This document shows, piece by piece, positions 39,019 through 51,777 of a stretch of 64,000 nt of DNA. A program made the position numbers and the translations under genes. The notes under the pieces were generated by a model. It ran no database searches, was not told the DNA's origin, and saw nothing but the letters and a program-made list of their open reading frames with translations. Positions within the stretch are counted from its first letter, which is position 1. Every line of letters begins with the position of its first letter. The stretch is from Malus domestica. Taxonomy: Eukaryota > Streptophyta > Magnoliopsida > Rosales > Rosaceae. Location: contig NC_091675.1 in the NCBI RefSeq assembly GCF_042453785.1, forward strand, positions 9,498,501-9,562,500, written 5' to 3'.

Positions 39019-41320
39019 CTATTCCCCCCAATTTGGAATGTTTGCCGTCGCTTCATTCACCATTTTCACCAGCGTCACCTGCACGTTTAAATTTCGGGAC
39101 AAGATAGAATAAGCAGGGTCAACTGCATGTTCTTCGCTAGTGTAACCAATTATGCAGGAACACTACCACTACAGTGCTACTGTACTACTAGGTGATGATA
39201 CATACCACGCTTTCTGGAACACCATGTGGAGGCATAGGGAGGTTTCTAGGCGGTGCAACAGTACCATAAGATCGTTTGTCAAATCTCCATTCTCCAATTT
39301 TCCCATACGTTAGTTCACCCTGATATCAGAAAATCAAAACCAGATATTAAAGAGCTGAAAGTTCCTATTTCTTGAAAACTGAAGACATGTATTGGGCGGT
39401 AAATCAAACCATCAGAAATAAAAATATCCTCACTCTCGATAGATACTGCACATGAAAGTATACAAGAGCTTATCGAACATAGTACCTTCATATTATAGTC
39501 GCATCCATAAGTGTAATGAATTATGAACTTCTTGCCAATTTCTTTATCCCATGGAGGCTGATATACATCAGAAAAATAGTAATGCTGGTAAGTTGAGCGT
39601 TAGAATATAAAAAAAAAAATTGAAATTTTGTAAACCAACCAATTGATCTTGTAGACAGTAACGAATGGATAAATTAACTTGCGATCATGAAAAAACTTAA
39701 ACATTACAAGGAAAGAAAACGGGTTCTAAACCTGAAGCATGAAATCCTTGTACAAGATATTACCAACACCATGGTGAGCGGATGCGACAGCATAAGCATA
39801 CCTATATCATGATGCAAAATGAACGTAAAAGGTCAACAAGTGTTTTGATAGCTAAGGTAGTTGGAAACTTGTGTAACGTCATCAAAGAACTAAGTTAACT
39901 AGTGAGAGCTCACATTTCAAGCACCCATCCAAAAGCTTTGTCTGCTTCAGGATCCTTCTTCATTGCTAAAGAAACATTCATCCAGGTCGGAGCAATCTTC
40001 TTAAGAGATTCCTGAAAATGATAGATTTGAAAAATGTCAAAACACCTTAAACCTAAAGATAACTGTTGCTATAACTGGCAGATGACAAGTTTAAATACCT
40101 TCCCAACAATGACGGGAGAATTTCCAATTGGATCAATGTTAGTTATTGGTCCCTTGTTCTCAGGGAAGTATTTCCGGAGCACTGACTCGTACCTCTTCGG
40201 TTCAATGTAGAAGAAAGGAAACGCGACTCCAAGCCCGTCAGTGGACAAGTTTGGTATGGGCTTGACAATCACATGATCGGGCTCCGACATCAGTATATAA
40301 CTGCATACACGGTAACCATACAATATAGATAAGTCAACCCTAACAGAAACACCAAAGATGATCAACTTATTAAGTACTGATACTGAAACTAGGAAGTAAA
40401 GCATCGCTCGTACTCTTCTTTGATGTCTGCTTGCTGAAGCCATTGCACAAATGCCCATGGTCTGTTGAGAACTATATAACCCTGTGATTGCAGAAATGGA
40501 AGCTAAGAAACTATTACAAAGTAATTTCTACCAAAATAACAGTTACAGAGATTAATACTTCATCACCACAAAACTTCACCCGCTTCTTTCGTAAACAAGC
40601 TAGCCCGAAAGAAGTTTAAATTCCTTCAGGGTTCCGTAATTCACATGTCTAGATTGCATATTTTAATCATCAAAGTAAATTCTTCATCACTATATTAGCA
40701 ATGTCGCCAAAAAAGCAATCAAAATCTAACTTCTTCATTTGCAACATTACTCAGCAACCCAAAATTCTACCCACAAAAATAATAAAAACCCATCTGCCAA
40801 ACACATAATTATGCTAAATTCAATTACCAACTTCCAAAAAAAGCAGATAAACATAAACAGATTAATCAAAATTCTTAAAATAAATTACAAATTAAGAGAA
40901 AAGCCCACCAACCCGATCCATTCCAGCAGGCAAAGGCTGGGCAATAAAAGTTGGGATTTCATCCATGTACTTGTCCGGCTTCCCATTATGCAAGATCCTA
41001 GTGAACCCGCCCATCTCCGAACCGGATTCGTTCTGAAACTTCTTGAACCAGTAATACATGATCCTGCACTGCCACGTGTTGTAGACGGAGTCGGAGGCCG
41101 TCACCGCCGTGTGGAACAGTCGCTTGGAGCTTCGCGATTTTCCTCGCGATCTGTGAAATGGCATCTGGATGATGGGGTCCACGCCAATCGACAATGATGA
41201 TCTCGACGGACCTGGAAGGTCCTGCTGGAGTGGCGAATTAGCTGAGATTATGATGTTATACGTGATCAGAGCTACGGAGAAGGTCACCAGTATGGTGAAG
41301 AAGAAATTCCCACAACCCAT
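39019..41320 (-). CDS. Hydroxyproline O-arabinosyltransferase (GT95), 363 aa
   Basis: Coding exons on the minus strand: 41320-40913, 40481-40414, 40300-40099, 40011-39914, 39801-39732, 39557-39486, 39319-39206, 39078-39019. They give 363 residues, close to the Arabidopsis HPAT proteins. Residues about 4-26 are a signal anchor typical of a type II Golgi enzyme. The lumenal part includes FHTAVTASDSVYNTWQCRIM, DYILMSEPDHVIVKPIPN (a DxD-like acidic motif) and WDKEIGKKFIIHYTYGCDYN. HPATs add the first beta-arabinofuranose to hydroxyproline in extensins and CLE peptides, affecting cell walls and signalling. The 5' UTR is CT-rich. No defects seen. Which HPAT paralogue it is cannot be told from this window. 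Confidence 0.95.
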
Positions 41321-41890
41321 TTTTCCCCTCTCTCTCTCTCTCTCTCTAGCTTTCTCTCTCTAAAAATGGCGCCTGGAGAAAGTCATCGTCTGTGTGTTCA
41401 TCTCAGTAACAGGTGAGGATGGTGGCTGGAGGTGGTCCGTTTCATTTAGATTTTGCCCAACTTTTTTGGGCCTGGGCCTTAATTATGTTGGTTGGTATTT
41501 TTTTTTATTTTAAATTTTTAACAAACGACGGAGTTACTTGATTAAATAGTTAGTTGTTAGGTTAATTAAATAAACTTGGAAAGGTTAATTATGATTTTAA
41601 TCAACTCACACTCCAATAAGTTATTCTTCTACTCAATAAAAATGCTACATAAAAGTTGCAAGAGTACAACAAGACTATATTGGTGTTGGGGACAATTTCC
41701 ATTGCGAGACGCTACACAAACGAGAAAGGTTATTGATAAAAGAGTTGTGTGATTGGGTTGTTGTCGAAAAGAAACCTTAACGCAAGCAAGAAAATCATGC
41801 AAAGAGGTCACCGATGAAGGAGCTTCGTGATTGGATTGTTATCGGGTGAAAACCTCAACAAGAGCAAAAAAACAATATCACGCAAAAATA
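41321..41890. other. HPAT promoter and spacer to U6
   Basis: TC-rich leader at 41326-41362, then AT-rich DNA. Around 41725-41870 two imperfect copies of a 60-65 bp block (containing GTGATTGGGTTGTTGTCG and GTGATTGGATTGTTATCG) lie in tandem. No gene supported. Confidence 0.5.
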
Positions 41891-41893
41891 GCC

Positions 41894-41900
41894 AAAAAAA
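41894..41900 (-). terminator. Pol III T-tract terminator of U6
   Basis: Seven consecutive T on the minus strand directly after CCAAA of U6. Confidence 0.85.
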
Positions 41901-41946
41901 TTTGGACCATTTCTCGATTTATGCGTGTCATCCTTGCGCAGGGGCC

Positions 41947-41978
<32 letters not shown>

Positions 41979-41998
41979 TCGGATGTCCCCGAAGGGAC
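41897..41998 (-). ncRNA. U6: U6 spliceosomal snRNA
   Basis: Reading the minus strand from 41998 gives the full plant U6: GTCCCTTCGGGGACATCC at the 5' end, ACAGAGAAGATTAGC in the middle (the ACAGAGA box pairing with the 5' splice site) and a 3' end at TGGTCCAAATTTT. The length is exactly 102 nt. It ends in a run of seven T, a Pol III terminator. I see no departures from the sequence I remember. With a proper promoter upstream, this looks like a working gene and not one of the many U6 pseudogenes. Confidence 0.97.
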
Positions 41999-42020
41999 AA
42001 GCTTTGTTGGCAAGCATTTC

Positions 42021-42063
42021 TATATAAAGCCGTTAATATAAGCAGACTTGGTCGATGTGGGAC
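42021..42063 (-). promoter_or_regulatory. U6 promoter: USE and TATA box
   Basis: On the minus strand, GTCCCACATCG (42053-42063) matches the plant upstream sequence element, and TTTATATA (42021-42028) is the TATA box. The gap between them is 24 bp, the short spacing that directs Pol III rather than Pol II in plant snRNA genes. The TATA box lies about 23 bp before the U6 start. Confidence 0.92.
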
Positions 42064-42410
42064 TAGCTTTACTTTGTTTGGGCACCGTTCGTACAAACAA
42101 TAACGGATTTGAATATATGAGCCAACCCTACTCGTACTCGCAATGTGTAAAAACGTCTTTTTATCCTGAACTACTTGTATCCAAATATATATACCGAACA
42201 ACTGTAACTCAAAAAAAAATACAGAAGTATTCGATACATGAAACCCATTGGTGATGGGAGAGAGGAAGCTGATAGGCATGAGGCATTCTCCTTCGGCTGG
42301 GCACATTCGCTTTAAGTTGAAACAGAACACAAGGATAATTTCCTCCTACAATTTCATCATCCATCTGACAGAATCCAACGCCTCATTGTTGTAAGCCGTA
42401 ACCAACCATA

Positions 42411-45400
42411 TTAGTAAATAAAAGTCCATTGTTCGGCTGCAGGACCAGCTGGCTGTTTCTCAACAGCTTTCCTCACACGAGAAAACCGATTCGCCCATTG
42501 AGAATATCCTGCAACATTTTGACGATTCAAAATCCTATGAACACTAATGCAAGGCTTCTGAGAATTATACACATTTTCAACCGCAAGAATAGATGAGTAA
42601 TTTGGGGCAAATTCCGAAGAAACAAACCTGACGTGACAATCTCAAGAAGATCCGCTTCTTCTTTAGCAGCACCAGACATACCCTACAATGAATTTGATAA
42701 CCGGCACCTTATAAGCTACAATTTTTAAAAGTAAAAAAAAAAAAAACAATCGATCAATTTCCCATCATGCAGTATACCTGTCCCCATGAAGCCATACTTC
42801 TTGCGATGAGACGAGATAAACTATCTAGAGTGCTGTCATCAAAGTTAGGATGCTTAAGAAGAGCCTTCTCAGATGTCAAATCAAATAGCAGCGAGCAAAT
42901 GCTTGAAGCCATCATAATAGTTGACGGGTCATCCTTACCCTCTGAAATCAGGTGTACAAGAATTATTAAGATGCCCAATCTCTTTTGCATGAACAAAGGA
43001 TGAAAAGATAGGAGGTTAGACCATGCACAGAACGAAAAATGAATGCCGATAATACAGCTCTAAGCTCTGTCAAGTAGTATCAATTTTGAAACAACGTGAT
43101 GGGCCCACATCATATTATGCACTATTTGAAACAAATAAATAAAACCCCTTAAAATTGTAAAGTTATATCACAATTGGAAACATAAAGATAAAAATTGAAT
43201 CAGACTACAAAAACAGAACGACATAACATGAAAGAGAAAACTATTACACTTTGGCATAAAAGAAAGATACTTGAGATCAGAGGCTTTATAATTCAAAGAC
43301 AAATCTGTCTCCAAAAGTTCTTTGGTTCGGTTTTTCTAGAGTTATCAAGTCTTTTGCTCCTAAAATAACGAAACAAAATCTCATTTTTAACAGTAAAGAG
43401 TAAACAGGGTACTCTCCAAATGGAATAGTCTCCAAAATGTTACTGCTTTCGAAAAATGAACTGGATGCCCTTCGATATGATTCTAATGCAACGCCAAAAT
43501 CAAAACCAATATTATCAGTTTTCCTAAATAATACTACTGCTGCATTATAAAAACGAAAGGAAATGTGATTTCATAACAATGAGCAGTTTCAATGCACGTA
43601 TTAATGGTAAAGAAAGTTGATAAAAGGGTACCTGTCCAGTATGCCAGCGCTTTTAATAGATTAACAAGCGCTGAATCATCCACTGGGATTTGCAATTGCT
43701 CTTTCTATATATGAAAAAGAAACAGAAGATCATAGATTGCATAAAATAAATAATATTCTTGGTATATAATGATGATCACTCTACCTTTAAAAGAAGATTC
43801 AAGATTGTGTCACAAGCCAAAAGAATGCGATCATTATCTTCAACCATATAGCCATGTGGCCCAATCAATTTTACAAGGCAATCAACAACCTGCAAATCGA
43901 TTCAATATGCTTGCTAAATTGCTTTTGTAGACTTCAACTTGAGAACACATCACGAGGCCATTACATAAAACAAAAAAACAAAAAAAAGATTGGAAAAAAT
44001 GTAGAGAGCAAGTACTTTATAAATGAGGATAAAAAATCCAGACTTACAGCGTTATGGCCACCACAGGAAACCAAAGCTTTACATCCTTCAATCTCCATTG
44101 TCATTTGGCAGAGCATTGGAAGCAAAAAGCATATAGAGTAGAAGGGGCTGTCATTTGGACATATTACAAATAAAAGATCATTTTCAAAGCTTATAAACCC
44201 CTAAAGTTTGTCTGCGTATTAGACTATAATTATTCTGAGATGATATACCTTCGTTCATCTTCACCTTCAACAGAAAGCATATACTCTAAAAGTTCTCTAA
44301 CATTCTCTTTGCATGCAAGGGGTGTTTCTGCAAGATAGCTGAAACAAGCATATCAACAATTAAAAACAGTGGCTCCTATGTCTCCATGAATTTCACCAAC
44401 ATGTTAACCAGACAAATGCAATAATACCTCCCAATAAGCCGTACTGAAGCAAGAAGATCATCTCCCTTCCTTTGTCCATGTTCCTGTGGATCATAACGTG
44501 ATTAAATAATGAAAGTATTATTAACCCTAATTATATAAAATGACTATGCTTACCCTTGCATCTTGTAAATACTCTAAAACTACGCCAATTGTCTCGTTAA
44601 GGCCCTTAATCACCGTCATGCAAGTATTTTCATCAATAGGATCCCCTACAATTGCACAGAGATGATTAACATTTTACAGAAGTCAAGAGATAAGCGTATA
44701 TTTGTACCAAACAGCTCAGTTGCAAGTCAACCAAAAAATAAGTCAGGAAACTGAAAAAATAAACACTAAATATAAAATAGGGAGGAAATTTAAATTAATG
44801 TTTCACACACACTACCCCATCATACTTCTCCACAAAAATTATGGAACTCCCAAACCTGCAAATCTAGCAAAAATGGCTTACCTTCATTCTCACTGGCATT
44901 TGATATTAAGCTAATTATCTTTTCAAGTAAGGAAAAGGCAATAGCCACATTCCGTTTCTTTAAACAAAATGTCTCAGCAGGGGCCGTAGATTTCTTGGAT
45001 GCCTCATCTTTCAACTGGGCAAGCTCATTAAGAAGAACTGCAACTTCAACCCTTGATTGCTCCAGTACTAGCACTAGGCACCTGAAAAATTAAGACACAA
45101 ACATGGACTATCAGACCTGCCCATTATATAAAATCAACACACATACACACTTGGAAATGCAGACATGTATCATATACAGGCATAGCAGACCTGTCAGCTG
45201 GAATAGGCTCTTTCAACTCACTTAAGCTGATCTGACCTATCAACCATCGTTCCCCATATATCATCATCATAGAATCAGCCAAAATAAGTGCCTGAAGCTT
45301 TTCGCTAGGCGCTGCCATTAAATGACAAGAAAATAACATTAATAAGCCTCCACTTTTCATTTAAAAAATATAATTAACAAGGAACTTACAGAAAGCAACA

Positions 45401-47334
45401 AAACTTAAAAGAAAAACCATGAAAATGCTAAAATATCAGAGACTACGATAACTTCTCTACATGACAAGTTGACAACGTATTCATACTTCACCATTTTCAT
45501 CTAAAAGACTAAAACAAAAATGAATTAAATAATTAGTTCAACATACCAACACGGTTTTGTATAATGGCTGCAATACCATCGCGTATGTAATTTGGAAAAT
45601 CTTTTTCTGGTAATACACGAAGAGAATCACAAAGTGGTGCCTGAAAATACCCGGAAGATACATAATTAGTTTAAAAGTCACCGATATCAACAGAGAACTG
45701 AGAGAGTTTGCCTCCGGTAATTTAATCATACCTAAAAAGAGCCTTATTTTGTCAAACAATCAAAATTGATAAGAAACCATTCATCATTTAAATTAGCTAA
45801 GTCAAATAATCCTTTTTTTTTTCCTAGAAAAGAGAAATAAACAATGATTTCATACCGCATACTGCGATGAGAGGATGGCAGACAGTAGGTGAAGCGCATC
45901 AAATTTCACAGCACTATGCAAGACAGCAAATTGCCTCGATATTGCAGCCACCTGTATTAAAGCAGAAATAACTCAAATTCATATACCAATTTCAAAGAAG
46001 ATTATCAATTTCAATTCAGAAAATTTACTTCCAGCATAACTGCAAAAGTAAATTTTTGAAGCTAAAGCGAAACAAAGGATAGTATAATATTTGAAGAATT
46101 CATGAAGTCAAAGATATCTAGAAATTCAACTTACAATCACTGCGAGTTCCTGAAGATAGTCATTGCTAATGATGTCAAGAGACAGTTTATTTAGTATCAA
46201 TTGCACGAGTTTCATAGCAAGCTCCATTTGATGAGAACCTGTACATAAATTTCATCTCATCAATCATTTGTTAATTGAGCCTGATGAACTAAGCCCATAA
46301 GTCACCAAGAAAAAAGTGCTTTCTTATCATAAGGAACAAAAAGATACATTACAGTGAATATCGATCACAAATGATTCCTAACTTTACAGTTGCCTAGAAA
46401 GCAATAAAGTTTAAGCATGCAATGACGGATCATTAACAAGATCCTTTAGGGTCTTTAAAAAGCTCAGTTAGAAGATAAGAACAATTACCGTCTGGCAAAA
46501 CGGACATATGAGAAGCCAGCATTTTCATGCCACCAGATGAGTACATTGTCATGATTCCGTCTTCAGAAGCCGTTGACACCAAATACAAAAATTCATAGCA
46601 TTCATCAAGAACAGCGGATCCTGGTCTGTATTCTCACCGAATAAAATGATCAGGTTATTCAGCAATCAATGTGCTACTTATAACACAATCCTAGCATCCA
46701 AGAAAGGAATTCAATTGGACAAGAACCCTACCTGTTGGATAAAACCTCCAGTACCAACGGAATCTTCGAAACCATGTCGTTCGAAGCAGCGATTTCCGGA
46801 ACACGACAGAATGCAGCAAGGACAGTAACCGATAGTTGCAAATACGCATCCCGATTTTCACTTCCGCTACTGCTAATGCTTCCCTTTCCCATCCCTAACC
46901 AAAACAATATCAAAATTCGGAATCATTTACTTAAATTTCACTCATGCTTCATTCTCAAAGCTCGAAACTGACTTCGAATTAACTTTCAGTTTCCAAAAAA
47001 TTGACTCAAAGTGAAAATTCAACAAATAAAGGAAAAAAAATGAAAGAGTTTGTAGAAGTTACCAGTCCTGAGGAGTCGGTCAAGAAAGCCGACGCCGACG
47101 GCATTGTAAATGAACTGGAGGGAGGGGAGGTCGTCGCCTTTGCAGAATTTGGTGACGAGGAGAAGGCCAGCGAGGCGCTGCTCGTCTCTCTCGCCCTTCA
47201 ATAGCTTCAAGCAGTCTTCGAGCGCCGCCGGCGGACACTGTCTGTCTTGCTGCGATTCCTGGAATACAGAGAGAGGCATGAAGAAATTTGAGAGAGAGAG
47301 AGAGAGAGAGATTGGGGATTGGATTACTTACCAT
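42411..47334 (-). CDS. Neurochondrin-family protein, 648 aa
   Basis: Eighteen coding exons on the minus strand: 47334-47332, 47258-47063, 46894-46732, 46625-46489, 46238-46135, 45951-45856, 45640-45547, 45311-45191, 45081-44882, 44645-44554, 44483-44428, 44338-44249, 44147-44048, 43889-43785, 43704-43632, 42941-42778, 42682-42628, 42508-42411. All keep frame. The start MESQQ is inferred: the ATG abuts a splice donor, and exon 2 resumes with GAA TCG. Residues about 14-60 (LEDCLKLLKGERDEQRLAGL and following) match the N-terminus of the neurochondrin family, and the rest is alpha-helical ARM/HEAT-like. Animal neurochondrin acts in neurite growth; the plant protein (At4g32050-like) has no well-defined role known to me. 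An ATG in intron 1 (47279) could give an alternative start if unspliced. Confidence 0.88.
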
Positions 47335-48395
47335 GAGAGACAGAGAGCTGAGAGGTTGATGAAGGACGAAAGAGGAAGTAAAATAAAAAAGTGAGAGATT
47401 TTTGGAGGGTTTTTTGAACTTCGGGAGGGTTCCGGGATATTCTGCAGACTGAGTTTCCGTCTCGTGTTTTGATTGGAACTGAACGACCGTCTTTGACTCA
47501 TTGGGCCCTAAAGAAAGGCCTTAAATTTCCTGTTTGGGCCGGCATAACCTTCAAGTATTATCATCGAGAGCAAATACACATTAGTCCCAAAAAAACCCTC
47601 CAAACACCAAGACGTTCGATTCGATCACTTTACAATCACCAATTGTATATAAATATGTGTTCAAACTCAATAGATTGAATTTAAATGTACATACGATTAC
47701 TATATACAGTTAGTAATATGTCAAAATTTCTTTTTATTTAAGCTTTGGACTCTTGGACTTAACCTTTCTAATTTTGGAGAGAAAGGGTTCACCTCTTCCA
47801 ATCAAGTATATACACTACGGTTGAGGGACCAAGAAATCAAGTTCACTAACCGTTCGATTTTAATTCAATGATAGGTGCTCATATAATTTTTTTTAATTTA
47901 CTTTCTCCTCCATTGTTGAAAACTAAGGTTGAAATCAAGTTTTTTTTTTTTTTTAAATTTTTTAAGAGTGCATCTTAGCTCACGAGTCACGACCTATCAG
48001 TGGTAATGAACATCTTTTTATACAATGCAAATTTTAAATTTAAACTCATATAAACCATAATTAATAAGAAAATTAATGAAAATTACTTGAAAATAGTTTT
48101 AACGAAAATGACAAAGTAAAGGGTAAAATAGTGTAAAAATGTGATTTTTCGTTAAAATGAATAGTATGGAGAGTTTTTTGTTAAAGTTCCTTAATTAATA
48201 TGACAGTGAACATATATTAGCAAGGTGAGCCACGCGTAAATGAAACAATCATCTCACATGCATAGCAACTCCCAACCATGATTAAAATCATGAACACGTG
48301 GTTCGCACTTGTCATTGGACGGCTAAAGGCAAATTATTAGAGAAATGATATAAATATGTGATAAGAATAACATTTTTTTAATAAGTAGTATAGAT
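47335..48395. other. Intergenic
   Basis: Promoter side of the neurochondrin gene, then AT-rich DNA with poly-T runs. No gene supported. Confidence 0.5.
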
Positions 48396-51113
48396 TAGAC
48401 CTAGCATTTTTCACCCGACCCGTTAAAATTAGTATTCATATGGGTGATAAAAGGGTCGGGTGGTTAACAGGTCAACCCGTTAATCACCCGTTTAATAACT
48501 GTTTATTTTGGGTAAACTCGCGAAACCCGTTAACCACCCGTTAAGACCCATTATTGAGGACTTTTGTGTAATTTCAACAGTCCTCTAACAAAACCCTCAG
48601 CACTCAGGTTCCTCACTTCTCTTTCTCTCGCAAGTCGCATCGTCGCACGGCTTTGCTCTCTGAGACTGAGAGATCGCTCATCGGCCATCGTTGTGCTCCT
48701 TCCCTTCCGAATCCACCACTCTCTCTCTGGTAAGCTCTAATTCCCTTCCACCTCTTATTTCATGCGTAACAATATACATACTAAAATTTGTTCATGGGTT
48801 GTGCTCATTCCCTTCCACCTCTGGTTTTCTTTTTCTTTTCTTTTTTTATTTTTTATTTTTTGGTTGTGTTTTGGATAATGGGTTTTGCTTTTTGTTCATG
48901 GGTTTTGTGTAAAATTTGTTCATTTGTATTTTCTCCTATTAAAATTTCCATTTTTGGGTAATTTGGAGTTGTTAATGCCGAGGTGTGTAATTTGGATGAC
49001 GAACGAAGAAATGTTTTGCGATTCATTAATGCCAAGGTGTGTAAATTACATTACTTTGTTAAGTGGGAGATTGAAAAGAATTGAGTTTGCTTTGTTTTGC
49101 GAATAAACTTTATGCCGAGGTGGGGGATTGAAAAGAAATGTTTTGTAATTTGTTAAGGCTCATGTTTTGCGATTCCGAGGCTCTGGAGTTTGGGTTGGAT
49201 GTTTATTGTTTATTTGTTAAGGCTCATGAATTGAAAAGTATTGAGTTTGCTTTGTTTTGGTTGGTTTTTGGATTGGAATTGGGTTGTTGTTGTTGTTTGG
49301 TTTTACTGAAATTGATACGAACAACATAAGTTACTGCTCAATAAGTTTCTATATCCTCCCTGTGTAGGCATCCTGCTCATACTTATATATTTCCTTCTAT
49401 TTTTCTCCTGGCCTTCGAAATGTTTCCCTTTTAGGTGCTTCTTATATTTTATATTCATAGGTGCCTACTGCTTAGTAATTAATTTGATTGATACTTGAGA
49501 CTCTGTAGTGAATTACCCAGACTTGAGACTCTGGAGTTTGGGTTGGATGTTTATTGTTTTCCTCTATTACATTGAACTTTAGTAATTAATTTGAAGTCAT
49601 ACTTTATATTTTGCACTGTCTCATGATGGTGGATCGAGAACAGGCAATGGTAATGGTATTTAAGCCATGAAGTTTTCGGGGACAGAGACATTATGGATGG
49701 ATAAACTCTCCATTCTCTTAGGTTTTGACTCATAATGATGTTTCCTTCTCTCTTTTGTTTTTAAATTATGTCTCTTGTTTTTGCATTGATTAGGTCTTAG
49801 GTTAAATCTTTAGTGTCGAGACTGTTGTAGATTGTCGATGAGAGAAAGAACATGCATTGATTAGGTGCATGTAGTGTAGGGGGAGAGTAAGAGGAGAGGT
49901 CCTGAGCAAAAGTCTAAACTTGTACATGAAGTGGATGCCTTTGGTGATGAAATTGGGAAGATTTATGATCAGTAAAGTAAGAAAATCTCCTATATTTGAA
50001 TGTTATTTTCTGAGAAGCTTGAGGGTATACTTGTGGCTTGCTATTGTTTTTATTTTGGACGATGAAATTTAGAACTGACTTTTCAAGAACTTTGTATGTT
50101 TTGGTGCGGGTTTGGGGTATTTACATCGAAGAATTAGAGAGGGTCAATTGACACATGCATTAAGAAGGATTGCATAAAACACTCGAGTACAAAAGTAAAG
50201 TGATTGTATTGGTGTAACTTACACCGTGTAAGTAAAGTGATTTGAAAGAAGTAATTTTCATCATTGTGCTGTTGGTATTCACACAGTTTATTCGTTTATG
50301 GTTAGTGCATATGGTATGTATTTTAACTTGGTTCTTTTTAAAGATATTTTTTTGTGATGTTTAATGATTAGGATGGATTGTGCAATATTAATGCTTACTT
50401 TTATTGTGACAAGCTTCTTACTAATGGAAATTTCACTTGTCAAGGAAATTTCACTTAAGGTGAATGTCAAAGGCAAAAAAGGAGCAGAGGATGCAATGCT
50501 AGAAGAAGGTTGGCAAAAAAGCAGCAGAGAATGCAATCATGCAATGCAAGAAGAAATAGAGCCACTGTAGACTCTGTAGTGAGACATTGATTGAGACTTG
50601 AGAAAGATAATTAATATGTTTTACTTAAACAATTTCCCGATCTATGTTAAGATTCGGAGACACATGTAATTGATAGAAAGTCGAATTCTACTATATAAAA
50701 ACACAATCATGCTAGTGTTAGGTTAATTTAATCAGTTGTTATCCATTTTAATTGGCCTATTAATCAACTTGATATTCAAAATGTGTTTCTACATGGTTCT
50801 TTGAGTGAGGAAGTTTATATGCGGCAACCCCCTGGTTTATTGATCAGCAACGCTCGTTGCAACCATGGGCCATGGTTGTGGTTGTTTCATTTAGTTATTG
50901 CGGCAAGTAGACATGACAGACATAAACATGTTTGGTGACATTCCCAATCTTGTACATGCACACAAACCGAATGAAGGAAGGAGGTGGCTAGCACAAGCAC
51001 TAGAATGTTAAGAACGGGTGAAATTGATTTGGATGAAATGTGTATATATATATATAATTTTTTTTTAAAAAAAAAGGTTAACAGGTGAAACGGATGACCC
51101 GTTTACAGGTCTA
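48396..51113. mobile_element. Non-autonomous hAT-like transposon, 2.7 kb
   Basis: Ends TAGACCTAGCA (left) and, read inward from the right, TAGACCTGTAA. Subterminal regions are rich in ACCCG/CGGGT repeats (48410-48550 and 51080-51105), as in hAT elements. The flanks GTATAGAT (48388-48395) and GTCTAGAT (51114-51121) form an 8-bp target duplication with one mismatch. No transposase is seen. The interior has a CT-rich stretch near 48600-48730 resembling a leader, repeated AATGCC(A/G)AGGTGTGTAA blocks (48975 and 49030), and a retroelement fossil (50735-50840). Confidence 0.78.
50735..50840 (+). mobile_element. Ty1/copia reverse-transcriptase fossil fragment
   Basis: A short stretch encodes [11 protein letters not shown] followed by [10 protein letters not shown], the well-known block of copia-type reverse transcriptase. 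It lies inside the hAT-like element, so it was inserted there or carried along. Clearly broken and only about 100 bp long; no LTRs are attached. Confidence 0.75.
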
Positions 51114-51335
51114 GTCTAGATAATATCCTCACATTAAGTTCCAAAACGTGGCAATTTTCTATGGATCTCAAGTGAGCTTCATGCTCGCTCGTGCATGCAC
51201 GTGAAAGCGGGAAAATCAAATACGACAAAAACTCTATTCTGTTTGTTTTGGCCACATTCGTTTTGGATTAGTAGATAAGATAAGATTCAAGATCTAATCC
51301 GACTTCCTAATCAGTCAATCCAAATATTGGAATAT

Positions 51336-51462
51336 CTTTATTCTTTAATTATTTATTGTTCGCTTCCTATATTGCTTAATCAGATGGTGACTCGAATGTC
51401 TTTATTCTTTAATTATTTATTGTTTGCTTCCTATATTGCTTAATCAAATGGTGACTCGAACC
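51336..51462 (+). repeat. Tandem duplication, 64-bp unit
   Basis: CTTTATTCTTTAATTATTTA starts at 51336 and again at 51400, and both copies run through GGTGACTCGAA with about two mismatches. Non-coding. Confidence 0.85.
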
Positions 51463-51777
51463 ATAATCAATGCTAATCATATCATTAACACTATGGATAA
51501 TGCCCTAAAACAAATATCACCATCATCAATCAGCTAAAAAGTATTTTCACTTTAACCCGATATATATCTCATATCCAACTTCTCTATCGTCAAAATTGCT
51601 TGTGTATAAAAGATAATATCGTATTATAATCATGAATGTAATAAGTAATTTTTATTTAAAGATGACCATAATCACGAAAAAATACTACAGTTAATCTCAT
51701 GTGCACACGTACATAGTTGACCATGGTACAACTCGATCAAGTAAACACGATTTAGAATTATGATATGTAACATGTGA

